Of a stretch of DNA of 40,450 bases, positions 9,823-18,752 are shown piece after piece. Position 1 is the first letter of the stretch, and each line of letters begins with the position of its first letter. A program made the translations under genes and the position numbers. The DNA lies in contig CALSCP010000597.1 in the NCBI GenBank assembly GCA_943704425.1, positions 6,772-47,221 on the forward strand. Reading direction: 5' to 3'. The notes under the pieces were generated by a model. The model was not told the DNA's origin. It did not search any database and saw nothing but the letters and a program-made list of their open reading frames with translations. This DNA comes from Ministeria vibrans ATCC 50519. Lineage: Eukaryota; Opisthokonta; Filasterea.

Positions 9823-9833
9823 TGACTCATCAA
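9823..9833 (+). promoter_or_regulatory. Upstream motif variant, XPG gene
   Basis: TGACTCATCAA, 55 nt before the XPG start codon. It differs in one base from the TCACTCATCAA found before NOB1 and the 15951 gene, and includes the TGACTCA core bound by bZIP factors such as AP-1 and Gcn4 in other eukaryotes. Confidence 0.4.
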
Positions 9834-9887
9834 GGTGTACCGAGCCACTCCTTTCTCTCTATCTCGTGGTGAACGCGTGGGTTTCAT

Positions 9888-12800
9888 ATGGGCGTCAAAC
9901 AGCTCTGGACATTGCTGGAGCCCAGCAGCCGGCCTATCAAGCTGGAGACGCTCAATTGCCGTCTGTTGGCCATTGATGTGTCCGGTTGGTTGTATCAGGC
10001 GTTAAGCATGAAAGGAAAGAACGACGAGGAGGCGCAGCGCAACGCGCCGCTCTTGTTGATTTTCCATCGACTGTGCAAATTGCGTTTTCTCAACTTGCGT
10101 CCCATTTTTGTCTTTGACGGAGCGCCTGTTGCCCTGAAAAAGACCACCATGGCAGCACGACGACAGCGGCGAGAGCGCACGGAGGGAAACGTCCGCAAGG
10201 CAGCCGAGAAGCTCCTCGTCAATGCTCTCCAGCTTGCCGCTTCGTCCACCACGACCACAGCACCAGCAGCAGCCGCATCGGGGAGTGGCGCTACGTCGGC
10301 GGCGTTTATTTCGCGCCTGACGGACAATCCGCGAAGTGCCGGCGATGTGGAGGAAGAAGAGGAAGAGGAAGAGGAGCGAACGTTTCTTGACGAATTTGAT
10401 GTGCGACGTGTGGACATTGACAGCGAGGATTTTCAGCAACTTCCCGAAGAGCTGCAGTTTGAGATTTTGCGCGATGTGCAAGAACACCAACGCCGTCGAG
10501 CGATGCGCGAGAAGTCGTCGGCCATTGACAAGGCAGAGCTGTCGGAGTTTTCGCAAATTCAGCTTGCGAATCTCATGCAAAAGAATGCTCTGTCGCGTCG
10601 TCTGGACCACGTTGCGTCGCAGATGCTTGCCACTAACCTCTACGTAAGCGGCTTTGAGTCTCGTCGTGTTGCCTCTGACAAGGAGAAGCGCATTATTTTT
10701 GCGGAGCTCTCCAAAGGCGGAGAGCTACCCGCAGCGGCTGCGGCAGCAGCCACCACAGCAATGGAAGGCGGCGCTGGTACGAGGAGTGGCGAAGGGGAGT
10801 CAAAAATATATGGAGAAGCGTATGGGACGGAGGTGCAGCGGGCGTTGTTGGCATCGCTGGACCAAGGCGCTGCTGTGTCGGACGACGATGAGAGTGGAGC
10901 GGAGGAAGAAGCGAGTGATGCAGATGAACAAGGCGAAGCAAGTGAGCGGGAGCGACAACGTCAGTTGTTGAAAAACTTGATGCGTCCGTCTCAGTTTGAG
11001 TCGACGATTGAGTCAGAGGGTGGTGGTGGTGGTGGTGGTGGGGGTGAGCGAACGAAAGTGATGGATCTTGGCGAAGAGGAGCAGTTGCAACTGGCGATGC
11101 AGATGTCGCTGGCTGAAGCGAGTCGTGCGACAAGGCAGGCCAAGGAAAGCAGCGGAAACAGCGATAACCAAGTGATGGAAGTGGGCATGGAAGAGAAGGA
11201 GGAGGGAAAGATTCAACTTGAAATGTCAGTGGGATTGAAGGGCGCGCCGGAGCGCGCCTCTGCTCCTTCAAGTCTGTTTACTGCTGACATGTTTGGGATT
11301 GACGAGGAGGACGAAGCGGAAGTGGAGAAGGTAGAAAACGGCACGGACAGAGCTCCGTCGAGTCTGTTTACTGCTGACATGTTTGGGATTGACGAGGAGG
11401 ACGAAGCGGAAGTGAAGAGGCAGGGGAAAGAAACAACAATGGACAGGAAGGAGAATGACACGGAGGTGGACACGCAGGAGAAAGGAACGAAGGTGGACAC
11501 GCAGGAGAATGACACGGAGGTGGACACGCAGGAGAAGGGAACGAAGGTGGACACGCAGGAGAAGAGAACGAAAGTGGACATGATGGACGAGGAAGCAAAA
11601 GAGGACGGCGAGGGAAGACAGGAAGGGGCATTGGACACGCAGGAGAAGGGAACGAAAGTGGACATGAAGGACGAGGAAAAAAAGGCGGACAGTGAGAGAA
11701 GACAGGAAACGGCATTGGACACGCAGGAGAAGGGAACGAAAGTGGACATGAAGGACGAGGAAAAAAAGGCGGACAGTGAGAGAAGACAGGAAACGGCATT
11801 GGACACGCAGGAAAAGGAAACGAAAGGGGACACGAAGGAGAAAGGAACGAAAGCGGACAGAGAGGGGAAGGTCATTTTAGGAGCTTTGTCGAGTCTGTTC
11901 ACTGCAGACATGTTTGGGATTGGGGAAGAGGAAACAGTCGAGAAAGAGAAGGAGGAGACTGTAGGGAAGTTTGCTGGCACGGGTGCACCACTTGCTGTGG
12001 AAACGCTCAACCTTGAGACGAAGTCGTCCACTACCAAACTTATTCAATCAGTAGACGCCAAGGACACTGTCGACAACATTCAGCAACCGGCACTCCACTC
12101 AACACCAATCGCAGCGACAACATTAACAGCTTCAACAACACGTTCTGCTCTTTCCAACATTGCACCTGTGCTGCATAACTCCACTGAATCGGTGGCGGAC
12201 GCACATGCCCGACTACAAGCAGAGCGGACCAAGTTGCTATCGGATCAGGCGCTGTTCTCGCGGGCCAATCAGTCGCTTCCGGCAGACACATACGATGACG
12301 TGCAGCAGTTGCTTCGGCTCTTTGGCGTGCCCTTCCTCGTGGCACCCGGCGAGGCCGAGGCGCAGTGTGCCGAGCTCGAGCGACTTGGGCTTGTCGAGGG
12401 GACCATCTCAGATGACTCGGACACACTGCTGTTTGGCGGTCGGCGAGTCTACCGGCACTTTTTCACGCGTAACCGCGACCCGCACGTGTACACCGAGGGC
12501 GATGTGCTACGGACGCTGGGCCTTACGCGCGACCGTCTTGTGTCGCTTGCCTATTTGCTCGGCTGCGACTACTGCGACGGGGTCCAAGGGGTGGGTCCTG
12601 TGCTTGCCATGGAGATTCTTGAAGACTTTGACACGCTGGAGGCGTTTCAGCAGTTTGTCGAAGGACTTGACGCGGAGGACGCGGAGGATTTGGACGAACG
12701 GTTTGCGCGAGCGTCCGAGTCGCGATTGCGCAAGCGACTCCGTGTTGGCAAGCAGCGCATTGGCTTTCCTGCGGGCTTTCCCGATCCGCGGGTGCGCGAG

Positions 12801-13385
12801 GCCTTCATGAAACCACGCGTGGACAGTGAGCGCGCCAAGTTCAGTTTTGCGCTGCCCAATTTGGATGGACTGCGGGTGTTTTGTGAAGAGAAGTTTGGGT
12901 GGGACGAGCGACGAAGCGATTCGCTGCTCAAGCCAATGCTGGCACGGCTTGCGGAAGAGAAAAAAACGCGACAGACAGGCATGGATGGGTTTATGGTGAA
13001 GGTGGGAGGCACAGCGGGGCAGGTAAAGAGCAAGCGGTTGCGGGCGGTCGTGGGACGACTGACGGGCCAAAAGGTGGAGGAGAAGGAGGAGGTAGAGGTG
13101 GATGGAAAAAGGAAGAAGAAGCGAAAGGACAAGGGGAATGGCCTGGAGACGAAGAAGAGAGCAAAGACGAGTGTGACGAAGAAGGGAGCGAAGCGGCGTC
13201 GACAAATGGTGAGTGACGGGAGTGCGGAGGACGACGGTGACTATGTCGTGGCCACAGCCATAAAGAAGCGAGCGCGAACGAAGCGCAAGGTCGTGGAAGA
13301 AGACGACGATGACGAGGAGGACGAAGAGTGGGCCGAAGACCCAATGGCGATTTATCACTCGTCAGATGACAGCGATGGATTATAA
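9888..13385 (+). CDS. ERCC5: XPG/Rad2 structure-specific 3' flap endonuclease (ERCC5 homologue)
   Basis: Nuclease that makes the 3' incision in nucleotide excision repair. Single exon, 1,165 aa (human 1,186). It starts MGVKQLW, the family's invariant N-terminus. XPG-N: catalytic D30 (AIDVSGWLY) and D77 (FVFDGAPVALKK), the same positions as in human XPG. XPG-I begins near 800: APGEAEAQC (about 819-827), SDDSD (D842/D843/D845), GCDYCDGVQGVGP with the helix-two-turn-helix. The spacer between them (about 110-770) is acidic and low complexity. It includes a good ubiquitin-interacting motif near 396 (EEEQLQLAMQMSLAEA), three copies of SLFTADMFGI, and a lysine/glutamate-rich DTQEK repeat tract. A PIP-like box (QTGMDGFM) near 1029 lacks the final aromatic. 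The tail is basic with clear nuclear localisation signals (KRKKKRK, KKRARTKRK) and ends in an acidic stretch. Confidence 0.95.
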   Translation: MGVKQLWTLLEPSSRPIKLETLNCRLLAIDVSGWLYQALSMKGKNDEEAQRNAPLLLIFHRLCKLRFLNLRPIFVFDGAPVALKKTTMAARRQRRERTEGNVRKAAEKLLVNALQLAASSTTTTAPAAAASGSGATSAAFISRLTDNPRSAGDVEEEEEEEEERTFLDEFDVRRVDIDSEDFQQLPEELQFEILRDVQEHQRRRAMREKSSAIDKAELSEFSQIQLANLMQKNALSRRLDHVASQMLATNLYVSGFESRRVASDKEKRIIFAELSKGGELPAAAAAAATTAMEGGAGTRSGEGESKIYGEAYGTEVQRALLASLDQGAAVSDDDESGAEEEASDADEQGEASERERQRQLLKNLMRPSQFESTIESEGGGGGGGGGERTKVMDLGEEEQLQLAMQMSLAEASRATRQAKESSGNSDNQVMEVGMEEKEEGKIQLEMSVGLKGAPERASAPSSLFTADMFGIDEEDEAEVEKVENGTDRAPSSLFTADMFGIDEEDEAEVKRQGKETTMDRKENDTEVDTQEKGTKVDTQENDTEVDTQEKGTKVDTQEKRTKVDMMDEEAKEDGEGRQEGALDTQEKGTKVDMKDEEKKADSERRQETALDTQEKGTKVDMKDEEKKADSERRQETALDTQEKETKGDTKEKGTKADREGKVILGALSSLFTADMFGIGEEETVEKEKEETVGKFAGTGAPLAVETLNLETKSSTTKLIQSVDAKDTVDNIQQPALHSTPIAATTLTASTTRSALSNIAPVLHNSTESVADAHARLQAERTKLLSDQALFSRANQSLPADTYDDVQQLLRLFGVPFLVAPGEAEAQCAELERLGLVEGTISDDSDTLLFGGRRVYRHFFTRNRDPHVYTEGDVLRTLGLTRDRLVSLAYLLGCDYCDGVQGVGPVLAMEILEDFDTLEAFQQFVEGLDAEDAEDLDERFARASESRLRKRLRVGKQRIGFPAGFPDPRVREAFMKPRVDSERAKFSFALPNLDGLRVFCEEKFGWDERRSDSLLKPMLARLAEEKKTRQTGMDGFMVKVGGTAGQVKSKRLRAVVGRLTGQKVEEKEEVEVDGKRKKKRKDKGNGLETKKRAKTSVTKKGAKRRRQMVSDGSAEDDGDYVVATAIKKRARTKRKVVEEDDDDEEDEEWAEDPMAIYHSSDDSDGL
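11262..11940 (+). repeat. Coding repeats in the XPG spacer
   Basis: Two repeat types interleave. SSLFTADMFGIxEEE occurs three times, near residues 460, 489 and 666. A unit of roughly ten codons (DTQEKGTKVD, nucleotide GACACGCAGGAGAA) is repeated many times between 11466 and 11830. Inside it lies a larger duplication of about 90 bp carrying MKDEEKKADSERRQETAL twice. The near-identity of the units at DNA level suggests recent expansion. Confidence 0.85.
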
Positions 13386-13642
13386 AATATGAATAATAGT
13401 ACTACTAAATATAATAGTAATAATAATAATAATAAATTAATAATAGTAATAATTATAATAATAATAACAATAATAATAATATATTATTATTATTATTATT
13501 ATTATTACTGTTTATTGTATCTTTAACGTAGAAGTATTTCTTCCCAAGATAAACAGACTAAACTTTACTTGAGAAATACCTTTCTTTCTTTTCACTTTAT
13601 AATTAATTTCTTCTTCTTCTAATTATTTTGATCATTTTATTA
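13386..13642. repeat. TAA/TTA-rich spacer
   Basis: Imperfect TAA then ATT triplet runs (about 13390-13508) separate XPG from CDC123. The two halves are reverse complements of each other and could form a long AT hairpin. The rest, up to the CDC123 start, is pyrimidine-rich (TTCTTCTTCTTC). No TCACTCATC-type element is seen here. Confidence 0.8.
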
Positions 13643-14715
13643 ATGCCCTTATTACGATCGGACGTAAATGCGTGCGCGGGCCCCTCCTGGTTGAATGAGT
13701 TTCGCTCGTGTACATTCAAGAGTCGCATGATTCCCTTGTCGGAGGCATTTCTGGCATATCTCAACGAGGACGGCATTGCCCTGCCGCGATCGTCACACGC
13801 CCAGCGGAAGGTGTCATGGAGCAGCTGTTCGGACGACGGCGACGAAGGTGTTGACGATGCGGAGGTGGTGGTGTGCGACTTTCCCGACCTGGAAGACGCC
13901 GTCAACGCCGGCATTGCGCGCCTGGGGGGCGCTGTGTTCCCCAAGCTCATGTGGAGTGCGCCAACCGACGCGGCCTTTCTCTTGCCCAACTGCCAGTTGC
14001 GGTGCACGTCCTTCGCCGACGTCGTTCTCGTGCTCAAGAGCAGCGACGCCGTCATGCGCAATCTGCACCAGCCGTACTGCGACACAACGGCGACCGACGG
14101 CGACGGCGACGACGCCACCGCTGCTGCTGCTGCTGCCGATCCACCACCCTGCCTTGTTCTCCGCAAGTGGTACGCGGTCAATCCCAGTATGGAGTTTCGC
14201 TGTTTTGTGCGCAACCAAAATCTTATTGGTATATTCATTAGTACCCGTCTTCCCGTCTTCTGTTTCACTAATTGAGCCCGCGTCTTGTAGGCATAAGTCA
14301 ACGAGACTACACGAATCATTACGGGTTTCTATCGGCACGCGCTAGTGAGTTCCAGCAAAGCATTTGTGAGTTTGCGGGTGCACAGTCACTCTTGACTGGG
14401 CGCTTTCCATTGCGTTCGTTTGTCTTTGACGTGTACATTGAGGCGAATGGACGAGTGTGGCTGGTGGACTTTGCAGTGTATGGAGGCTCGACTGATCCAC
14501 TGCTGTTTGCCTATGAGGAACTTGACGCGATCGAAAGTGCGTGTGAATTTCGCACGAGTGATGGCCAAACACCCGTCTTGGCGGGAAAGCACTCGACGTA
14601 TCGAGTGCCCGTCGAAGTGTCGCAAGCAAGCACGGCTGACGAGATTGCGCAACTCGTGCGCGTGTTTGCAGGGACGCAAGCTCAAGACGAGAGTGATAGC
14701 GAGGACGACTTTTGA
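13643..14715 (+). CDS. CDC123: CDC123 (D123), eIF2 assembly factor
   Basis: ATP-grasp-like protein that promotes assembly of the eIF2 heterotrimer by binding eIF2 gamma. Two exons, 13643-14228 and 14291-14715 (62-nt intron, phase 1). Total 336 aa, the same length as human CDC123. Conserved segments in order: WLNEF near the N-terminus, GGAVFPKLMWSAPTDA, DVVLVLKSSD, LVLRKWYAVNPSMEFRCFVR, then after the intron GISQRDYTNHY, FVFDVYIEANGRVWLVDF, TDPLLFAYEEL, STYRVPVEV, and an acidic end DESDSEDDF. Human CDC123 has IDFNPFG where this protein has VDFAVYG, so the Asn after the conserved D255 is Ala257. Low-complexity inserts (DGDGDDATAAAAAAD) occur mid-protein. The start is the first ATG before the conserved N-terminus. 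The 3' end converges on the minus-strand gene 46 nt away. Confidence 0.95.
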
Positions 14716-14761
14716 GGTGTTCAAGACTTGTGTATTGTAATGAGATGTAAAAATAACATAA

Positions 14762-15607
14762 TTATTCTTGTGCTGTTCTGATGATCTTTCTTAATTGATA
14801 ATTCTTACTCCGTACTCCGTACTCTCGGGCAATGTAAAGTAAGAAGACATCTACAAAGTGATTGAGACAATGAACCATCTGTTTCATTGCGCTTGAAACG
14901 CCCTGCGTACCGGGTTGTGGCGTACACATGGCCTCAGGCATCACAGAGTTGACAAATAACACAACGTGATCGCCTTGACGCTGGACACCTCGCTTCTTTT
15001 TGATGACAGTGACAGAGAAGAGAGTGGGCTTTGCGGTGATGGGATGTATTGACTCCCATGAAGTCCACAGGAGGTTCTGTCGTGGAGAGTCCTTCAAAAA
15101 CGTAGATATCCCACCACCAGCCGGGAACAGCTCGTTCGCCCGCGAGTAGGTCATGCGAGAGGTCAGAATATACACAGGCTGACTCCCTTCCAGTCGTCTA
15201 AAATCTGATTGTTTAAATGGCACTCCCAGCACACTTAGCGTCTGACCAAACTCTTCTGTGTCCCACCCTACGCAAAGAATTAAAACGGCATCCTTGACAA
15301 CGGATAATGTTGTTCTTGTACTGGACGGGAACGAGTCAGCAGTATGCAACGCGAGACGCTGAACTTTCGCGTAGAGTGACAGGTGAATTTTCTCAAGAAA
15401 TGCGTCAAGCGATGTAGCATCGGGCGGCAGCTGGAGGGGTAGCAATACGTCGTGTTTGTAAATGCTCCACAAGGCAATAGAGGAGGGCACATAATTGGGA
15501 AGAGCAGCTGCGAAAACCAAATCCAAATCGCGTAAGCGTAGTTCAGGCATTACAGGCGCTTCTTCCAGCTCATGAACCAGCTCATCCATCTCATCCGGAT
15601 CATTCAT
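14762..15607 (-). CDS. Hypothetical protein, 281 aa
   Basis: I do not recognise this protein. Intronless, 281 aa, starting at an ATG followed by the acidic MNDPDEMDELVHELEEA. The body alternates predicted strands and helices: LDLVFAAALPNYVPSSIALWS, AVLILCVGWDTEEFGQTLSVLGV, PVYILTSRMTYSRANELF, then a basic KKKRGVQRQ loop and a C-terminal helix (MVHCLNHFVDVFLLYIAREYG). It has no signal peptide and no clear membrane segment, so it is probably cytosolic. It is transcribed divergently from the 15951 gene and convergently with CDC123. Codon composition resembles the neighbours, which supports a real gene. Confidence 0.75.
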   Translation of the reverse strand: MNDPDEMDELVHELEEAPVMPELRLRDLDLVFAAALPNYVPSSIALWSIYKHDVLLPLQLPPDATSLDAFLEKIHLSLYAKVQRLALHTADSFPSSTRTTLSVVKDAVLILCVGWDTEEFGQTLSVLGVPFKQSDFRRLEGSQPVYILTSRMTYSRANELFPAGGGISTFLKDSPRQNLLWTSWESIHPITAKPTLFSVTVIKKKRGVQRQGDHVVLFVNSVMPEAMCTPQPGTQGVSSAMKQMVHCLNHFVDVFLLYIAREYGVRSKNYQLRKIIRTAQE

Positions 15608-15950
15608 GGATGGTACGGGGGAGAGAAGGTGATAAACAACGAAAAACCCAAGATGAGTGATTAAGAACTCGCAGAGTGACAGAGTGAGGCACAGATAGCG
15701 TGTTCAACATCCAGACGTCCATGGTATAGAAAAAGCTACAGCCACAGGCTGTCATATGGAAAGTGGTTACGGCCTTTTAAGGTCGGTAGCGGTCGCTATT
15801 CGTCCGCTTTGCTCAACGAACTCGACCTCACGACCTGACGTTTTTTTTTTCACTTTTTTTTTCACTTTTTTTTTGTTGGAGTTTGCTGAAAGACTTTGAA
15901 ATAACAATTTGTATTCTCATCACTCATCAATCCGTTTTGTAATTGTTCCC
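15608..15950. promoter_or_regulatory. Bidirectional promoter region
   Basis: 343 bp between two divergent start codons. It contains runs of T (15841-15873, three blocks of 8-10 T separated by CAC). It also holds a TCACTCATC-type element for each gene: AATCACTCATCT on the minus strand at 15651-15662 (44 nt upstream of that start) and ATCACTCATCAA at 15919-15930 (about 20 nt upstream of the plus start). No TATA box is obvious. Confidence 0.5.
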
Positions 15951-17166
15951 ATGCAAGCGCTCACCTCGCGGAGCAATACCCCTGCAACCCCCGTCGAGAC
16001 GACTACCAGTAGTTTGCAACGGGACGGGAGCAATGTGAGCGAGAATGTCGTTCACGGGTTCGACTTCACGCAAAGTATTTTCATGCGCAGCCCGTCTCAA
16101 CCGCTCCCGTTCGCCGAAGATCTCCAGTTACTGGAAAATACCATAAAGAACCCTCTCTCTGCGATTCCATACGAGAGTATTATTCTCGCATGCCACAAGG
16201 ACTCTCATAATGTTTACGAGATTTCACAAAGTTTTCTGGACTCTTGTAAGGTGTTACACACACGTGAGCACGTACACTAACCAATGTCATACTTCCTTCT
16301 TAGACCCGACAATGGGGAAATTTAGTCATTTCAAGGTCAACTTGGGGAAGTTTAGCATGCTAGGGAAAGGCATTTTGGCAACACGTTCCATGGAGATGGA
16401 GGACGGCAGCGAACAGGCCTTTATCATTGTGGTAGACCCTGTGACCCTGTTTAGGGATATCTTTACGGACACGTTTATCTCTGAATTCCTCGAGGAATCG
16501 CTGGCGCCCAAAGAATGCCAAAGCCTCGTAACCGAACCATTTGCACGACCTTATCTGTCGTACACTTTTGAGCGTCGCTCTGGACCGCTCTGTGGCGACC
16601 GCATTGTGCTCACACTTGGCATGTACACCAACGCAGTCCCAGACATCTTCCTTGCGTACCTCCCGCGCGCCAACAACACAACCACACCCACACCGTCTCC
16701 CTCAACGCACTCTCCTAAGCCTCTCTTCCACACCCTTAAATACTCTCAGGGTCCAGACGACGCCCTCTTTGTCTATGCCGAACCACCCCTTCCGAAAGAC
16801 CCTCAACAGTGCCCAACACTCCTTGATGACCACACGGCGGTCGCACGTGAGCTTCAGACAGTTTGTGCGGACCTTTTCAAAACTGAGGCGCATCAGCTCA
16901 CGTGCGCGTTCACCCTCTCTTCATGGACGCTCTTCTGGTGCATCATCCCCCCTCAAATCAAAGAGGGACCCAATATTCTGGCCCAACAGTTGCTGAAACA
17001 CATATCTGAGGATCTGAATCCGTACGTTTGGGCTGGGAGAGCAGGTAATGGAAAGACGCTGCTCGAGTCAAAACTAATATGTTTGTCTTGTGTTGCAGAT
17101 GCTGAAACAACTCGCCAGTTTCAGGACAAGACAACAGGACAAGACAACGAATCAATACACAAATAA
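15951..17166 (+). CDS. Hypothetical protein, 367 aa
   Basis: I do not recognise this protein. Three exons, 15951-16245, 16304-17044 and 17099-17166. The phases fit (T|AC, G|AT) and give 367 aa. The N-terminal 35 residues are Ser/Thr-rich and probably disordered. Then come FDFTQSIF, an alternating alpha/beta region with HFKVNLGKFSMLGKGILATR, AFIIVVDPVTLFRDIFTDTFISEFLEE and DRIVLTLGMYTNAVPDIFLAYLP, a Thr/Pro/Ser linker, and a helical C-terminal part (LQTVCADLFKTEAHQL, WTLFWCIIPPQ). No signal peptide or membrane helix. It is divergent from the 281-aa gene, which may point to a shared role. The third exon is short and is the least certain part. AATAAA overlaps the stop. Confidence 0.72.
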
Positions 17167-17167
17167 A
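17162..17167 (+). terminator. Poly(A) signal overlapping the stop codon
   Basis: AATAAA spans the TAA stop (17164-17166), as in NOB1. Confidence 0.5.
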
Positions 17168-17463
17168 CCGTAACAGAATTAGAAGAATACCACCAATTTT
17201 GATACTGTTACCACACGAAAATGCAGTCAGACCGCCTTGCAAGCTCAACCGAAACTTCAAAGGTAACATGGGAGAAGAGTGGTGGGTCAGCAGTACATGT
17301 GTCGTCGCTCTCCAGTGCGGCAATCGCAATGGTACGCCATATTCCCAGGGGGGCCTAAAGTCTGACACCAAGAGGTGTCTGTCGAGAGGAGTGTGAAGTC
17401 GAAGTCGTGGTTGAAGCAGTCAGTGCCGCGGTCGGCAGCAACAGGTCCAGGTGACTGCGGGCC

Positions 17464-17486
17464 CCTTGCCGTGGTACACGGCAAGG
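17464..17486. repeat. 10-bp inverted repeat with 3-nt spacer
   Basis: CCTTGCCGTG and CACGGCAAGG flank GTA. The stem is perfect and GC-rich. It could be a binding site for a dimeric protein or, in RNA, a hairpin. Confidence 0.75.
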
Positions 17487-17601
17487 CAGGTTGGCTGCCG
17501 GGCGGCTGGTCTGCTCACTGTCGTGACTACGCGTTAGACTTTGAGGATAAAGATCTGAATTGGTGGTGGAAAAGAAGAAGGAAAATGGGGGGTTTAAGGA
17601 G

Positions 17602-17826
17602 TCACTGGGTGGCGTTGGCAGCGACGATGAAATCTGTAAATCTCCCCAAATGATGAAATACTTGCGCGTCACTGATCGCGCGCAGTTCCGGCGCCTCGGC
17701 AACACTCTTGTTGACCAGTGAGTCGGGTCGGCACTCGGCGAGCACAGTGGAGCAAGAAGTGCTCTGGGCTCTCCAGCGATAGTTGTTGCAGTTTTGCTGT
17801 TGCGGCTGCTGTTGACAGACAGACAT
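17602..17826 (-). CDS. Possible small gene, N-terminal exon
   Basis: A minus-strand frame from the ATG at 17826 reads MSVCQQQPQQQNCNNYRWRA and ends ...AISDAQVFHHLGRFTDFIVAANATQ, 74 aa. Its composition is more protein-like than the other frames here. The stop may be bypassed by splicing: possible donors lie at GTGACG or GTATTT, and a good acceptor (TTCTTCTTTTCCACCACCAATTCAG) lies downstream. With the GTGACG donor the frame would run on to about 17355 through a Ser/Thr-rich tail. Family unknown, and it may not be a gene. Confidence 0.25.
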   Translation of the reverse strand: MSVCQQQPQQQNCNNYRWRAQSTSCSTVLAECRPDSLVNKSVAEAPELRAISDAQVFHHLGRFTDFIVAANATQ

Positions 17827-18497
17827 CCCCGCCTGGTGTTCATTTATTGATGTTGTGGCCGCGTAGCCCGAGAATGTGATATTTTATTCACTCAATAATC
17901 AGTCGTTCTGATGTTTGTGTTGTCGCTGTTTGAATCATTGAATGTCTTCTTCTTCATTCAATAATCAGGATATCAGTGGAGGTGGTGCGCTAACTGTGTC
18001 GGAGAAATGACTTTGCTCTAGGCACGATGGCTCGATAGACGCGTGTTCGTAGTACTTGAGGTTGTGAGCGTTTGCGTTTGTGGAGCTTAGTATTTTGTGG
18101 CGAGCGCCCAAAGTAAAGTTCGCACTCAAAGTTAGGAATTAGAATTCATTTCATTCCAATTTTCGGGCTGAAAGTTGAGTAGTTGACATTCATTTTTGCA
18201 TCATGAACGGTATGAGCTTAATGAGTAGCGTCTATAGCGGGTATAGCCAAAAGGGAAGTTTTTCTTGAGGTCGTTTTGGGCGCGAATTTTGAGTATTGAC
18301 TTTTGCTTCACGGGCGTTGTTTCAAAATTTTGCTGGTGTATTTTGACCCACATAGCTGGTGTTCACTTATAGACATGCAGTGGTTCTTGGTGGCCATGCT
18401 CTTCACCAAACTCCGGCGTTCATTTTTCATTTTTTCTCGCCAGAAAATACGCAGTACGTACTCCGTGGAGTACGGGGCACATCTTTTCTTGTCACTC

Positions 18498-18513
18498 ATC
18501 TAGAATTCTAGAT
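18498..18513. repeat. 16-bp perfect palindrome
   Basis: ATCTAGAATTCTAGAT, fully self-complementary, preceded directly by GTCACTC, so that an upstream-motif variant (GTCACTCATCTAG) runs into it. Confidence 0.7.
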
Positions 18514-18752
18514 TCTTCATCTCTCCGGCCTCCAGAGTCCAGAGTGGCAGAGTCCAGCGTCTTAACTTAACAATCATGGTATAAACAATTGAAAAATTGA
18601 AAATTGAAATCACTCATTAGTCAATAGTCAATTCGTTTATTTCGTCATTCCTATTTCACCTGCCCTTTTGCCCTTTGACAACAACTTTGTTCAGAGCGCC
18701 CACTTCAACTCTTTTCTACGACTCACACTCAACTACAGAGCCTAACACAGCA

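Larger units (their letters stand above)
9329..9887. other. AT-rich intergenic spacer
   Basis: Very AT-rich spacer (TTATTATTATT tracts) between the propeller gene and the XPG gene, with no credible coding sequence. It carries a tRNA 5'-half-like stretch near 9639-9680, T runs near 9681 and 9801, and a TGACTCATCAA element just before XPG. Confidence 0.6.
17167..18752. other. Mostly non-coding region
   Basis: No gene is certain here. A possible small minus-strand gene lies at 17602-17826. There is a strong inverted repeat at 17464-17486, a direct repeat (TTCACTCAATAATCAG at 17887-17902, TTCATTCAATAATCAG at 17953-17968), a 16-bp palindrome at 18498-18513, and an upstream motif ATCACTCATTAG at 18609-18620 before the SPAR-repeat gene. 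A short plus-strand frame starts at an ATG at 17221 (45 codons) and has no recognisable content. Confidence 0.5.

Noticed and set aside
11213-12037. Long minus-strand frames opposite the XPG spacer (Ser/Cys/Val repeats)
   Set aside because: Antisense shadow of the purine-rich coding repeats. It has no independent start context or domain.
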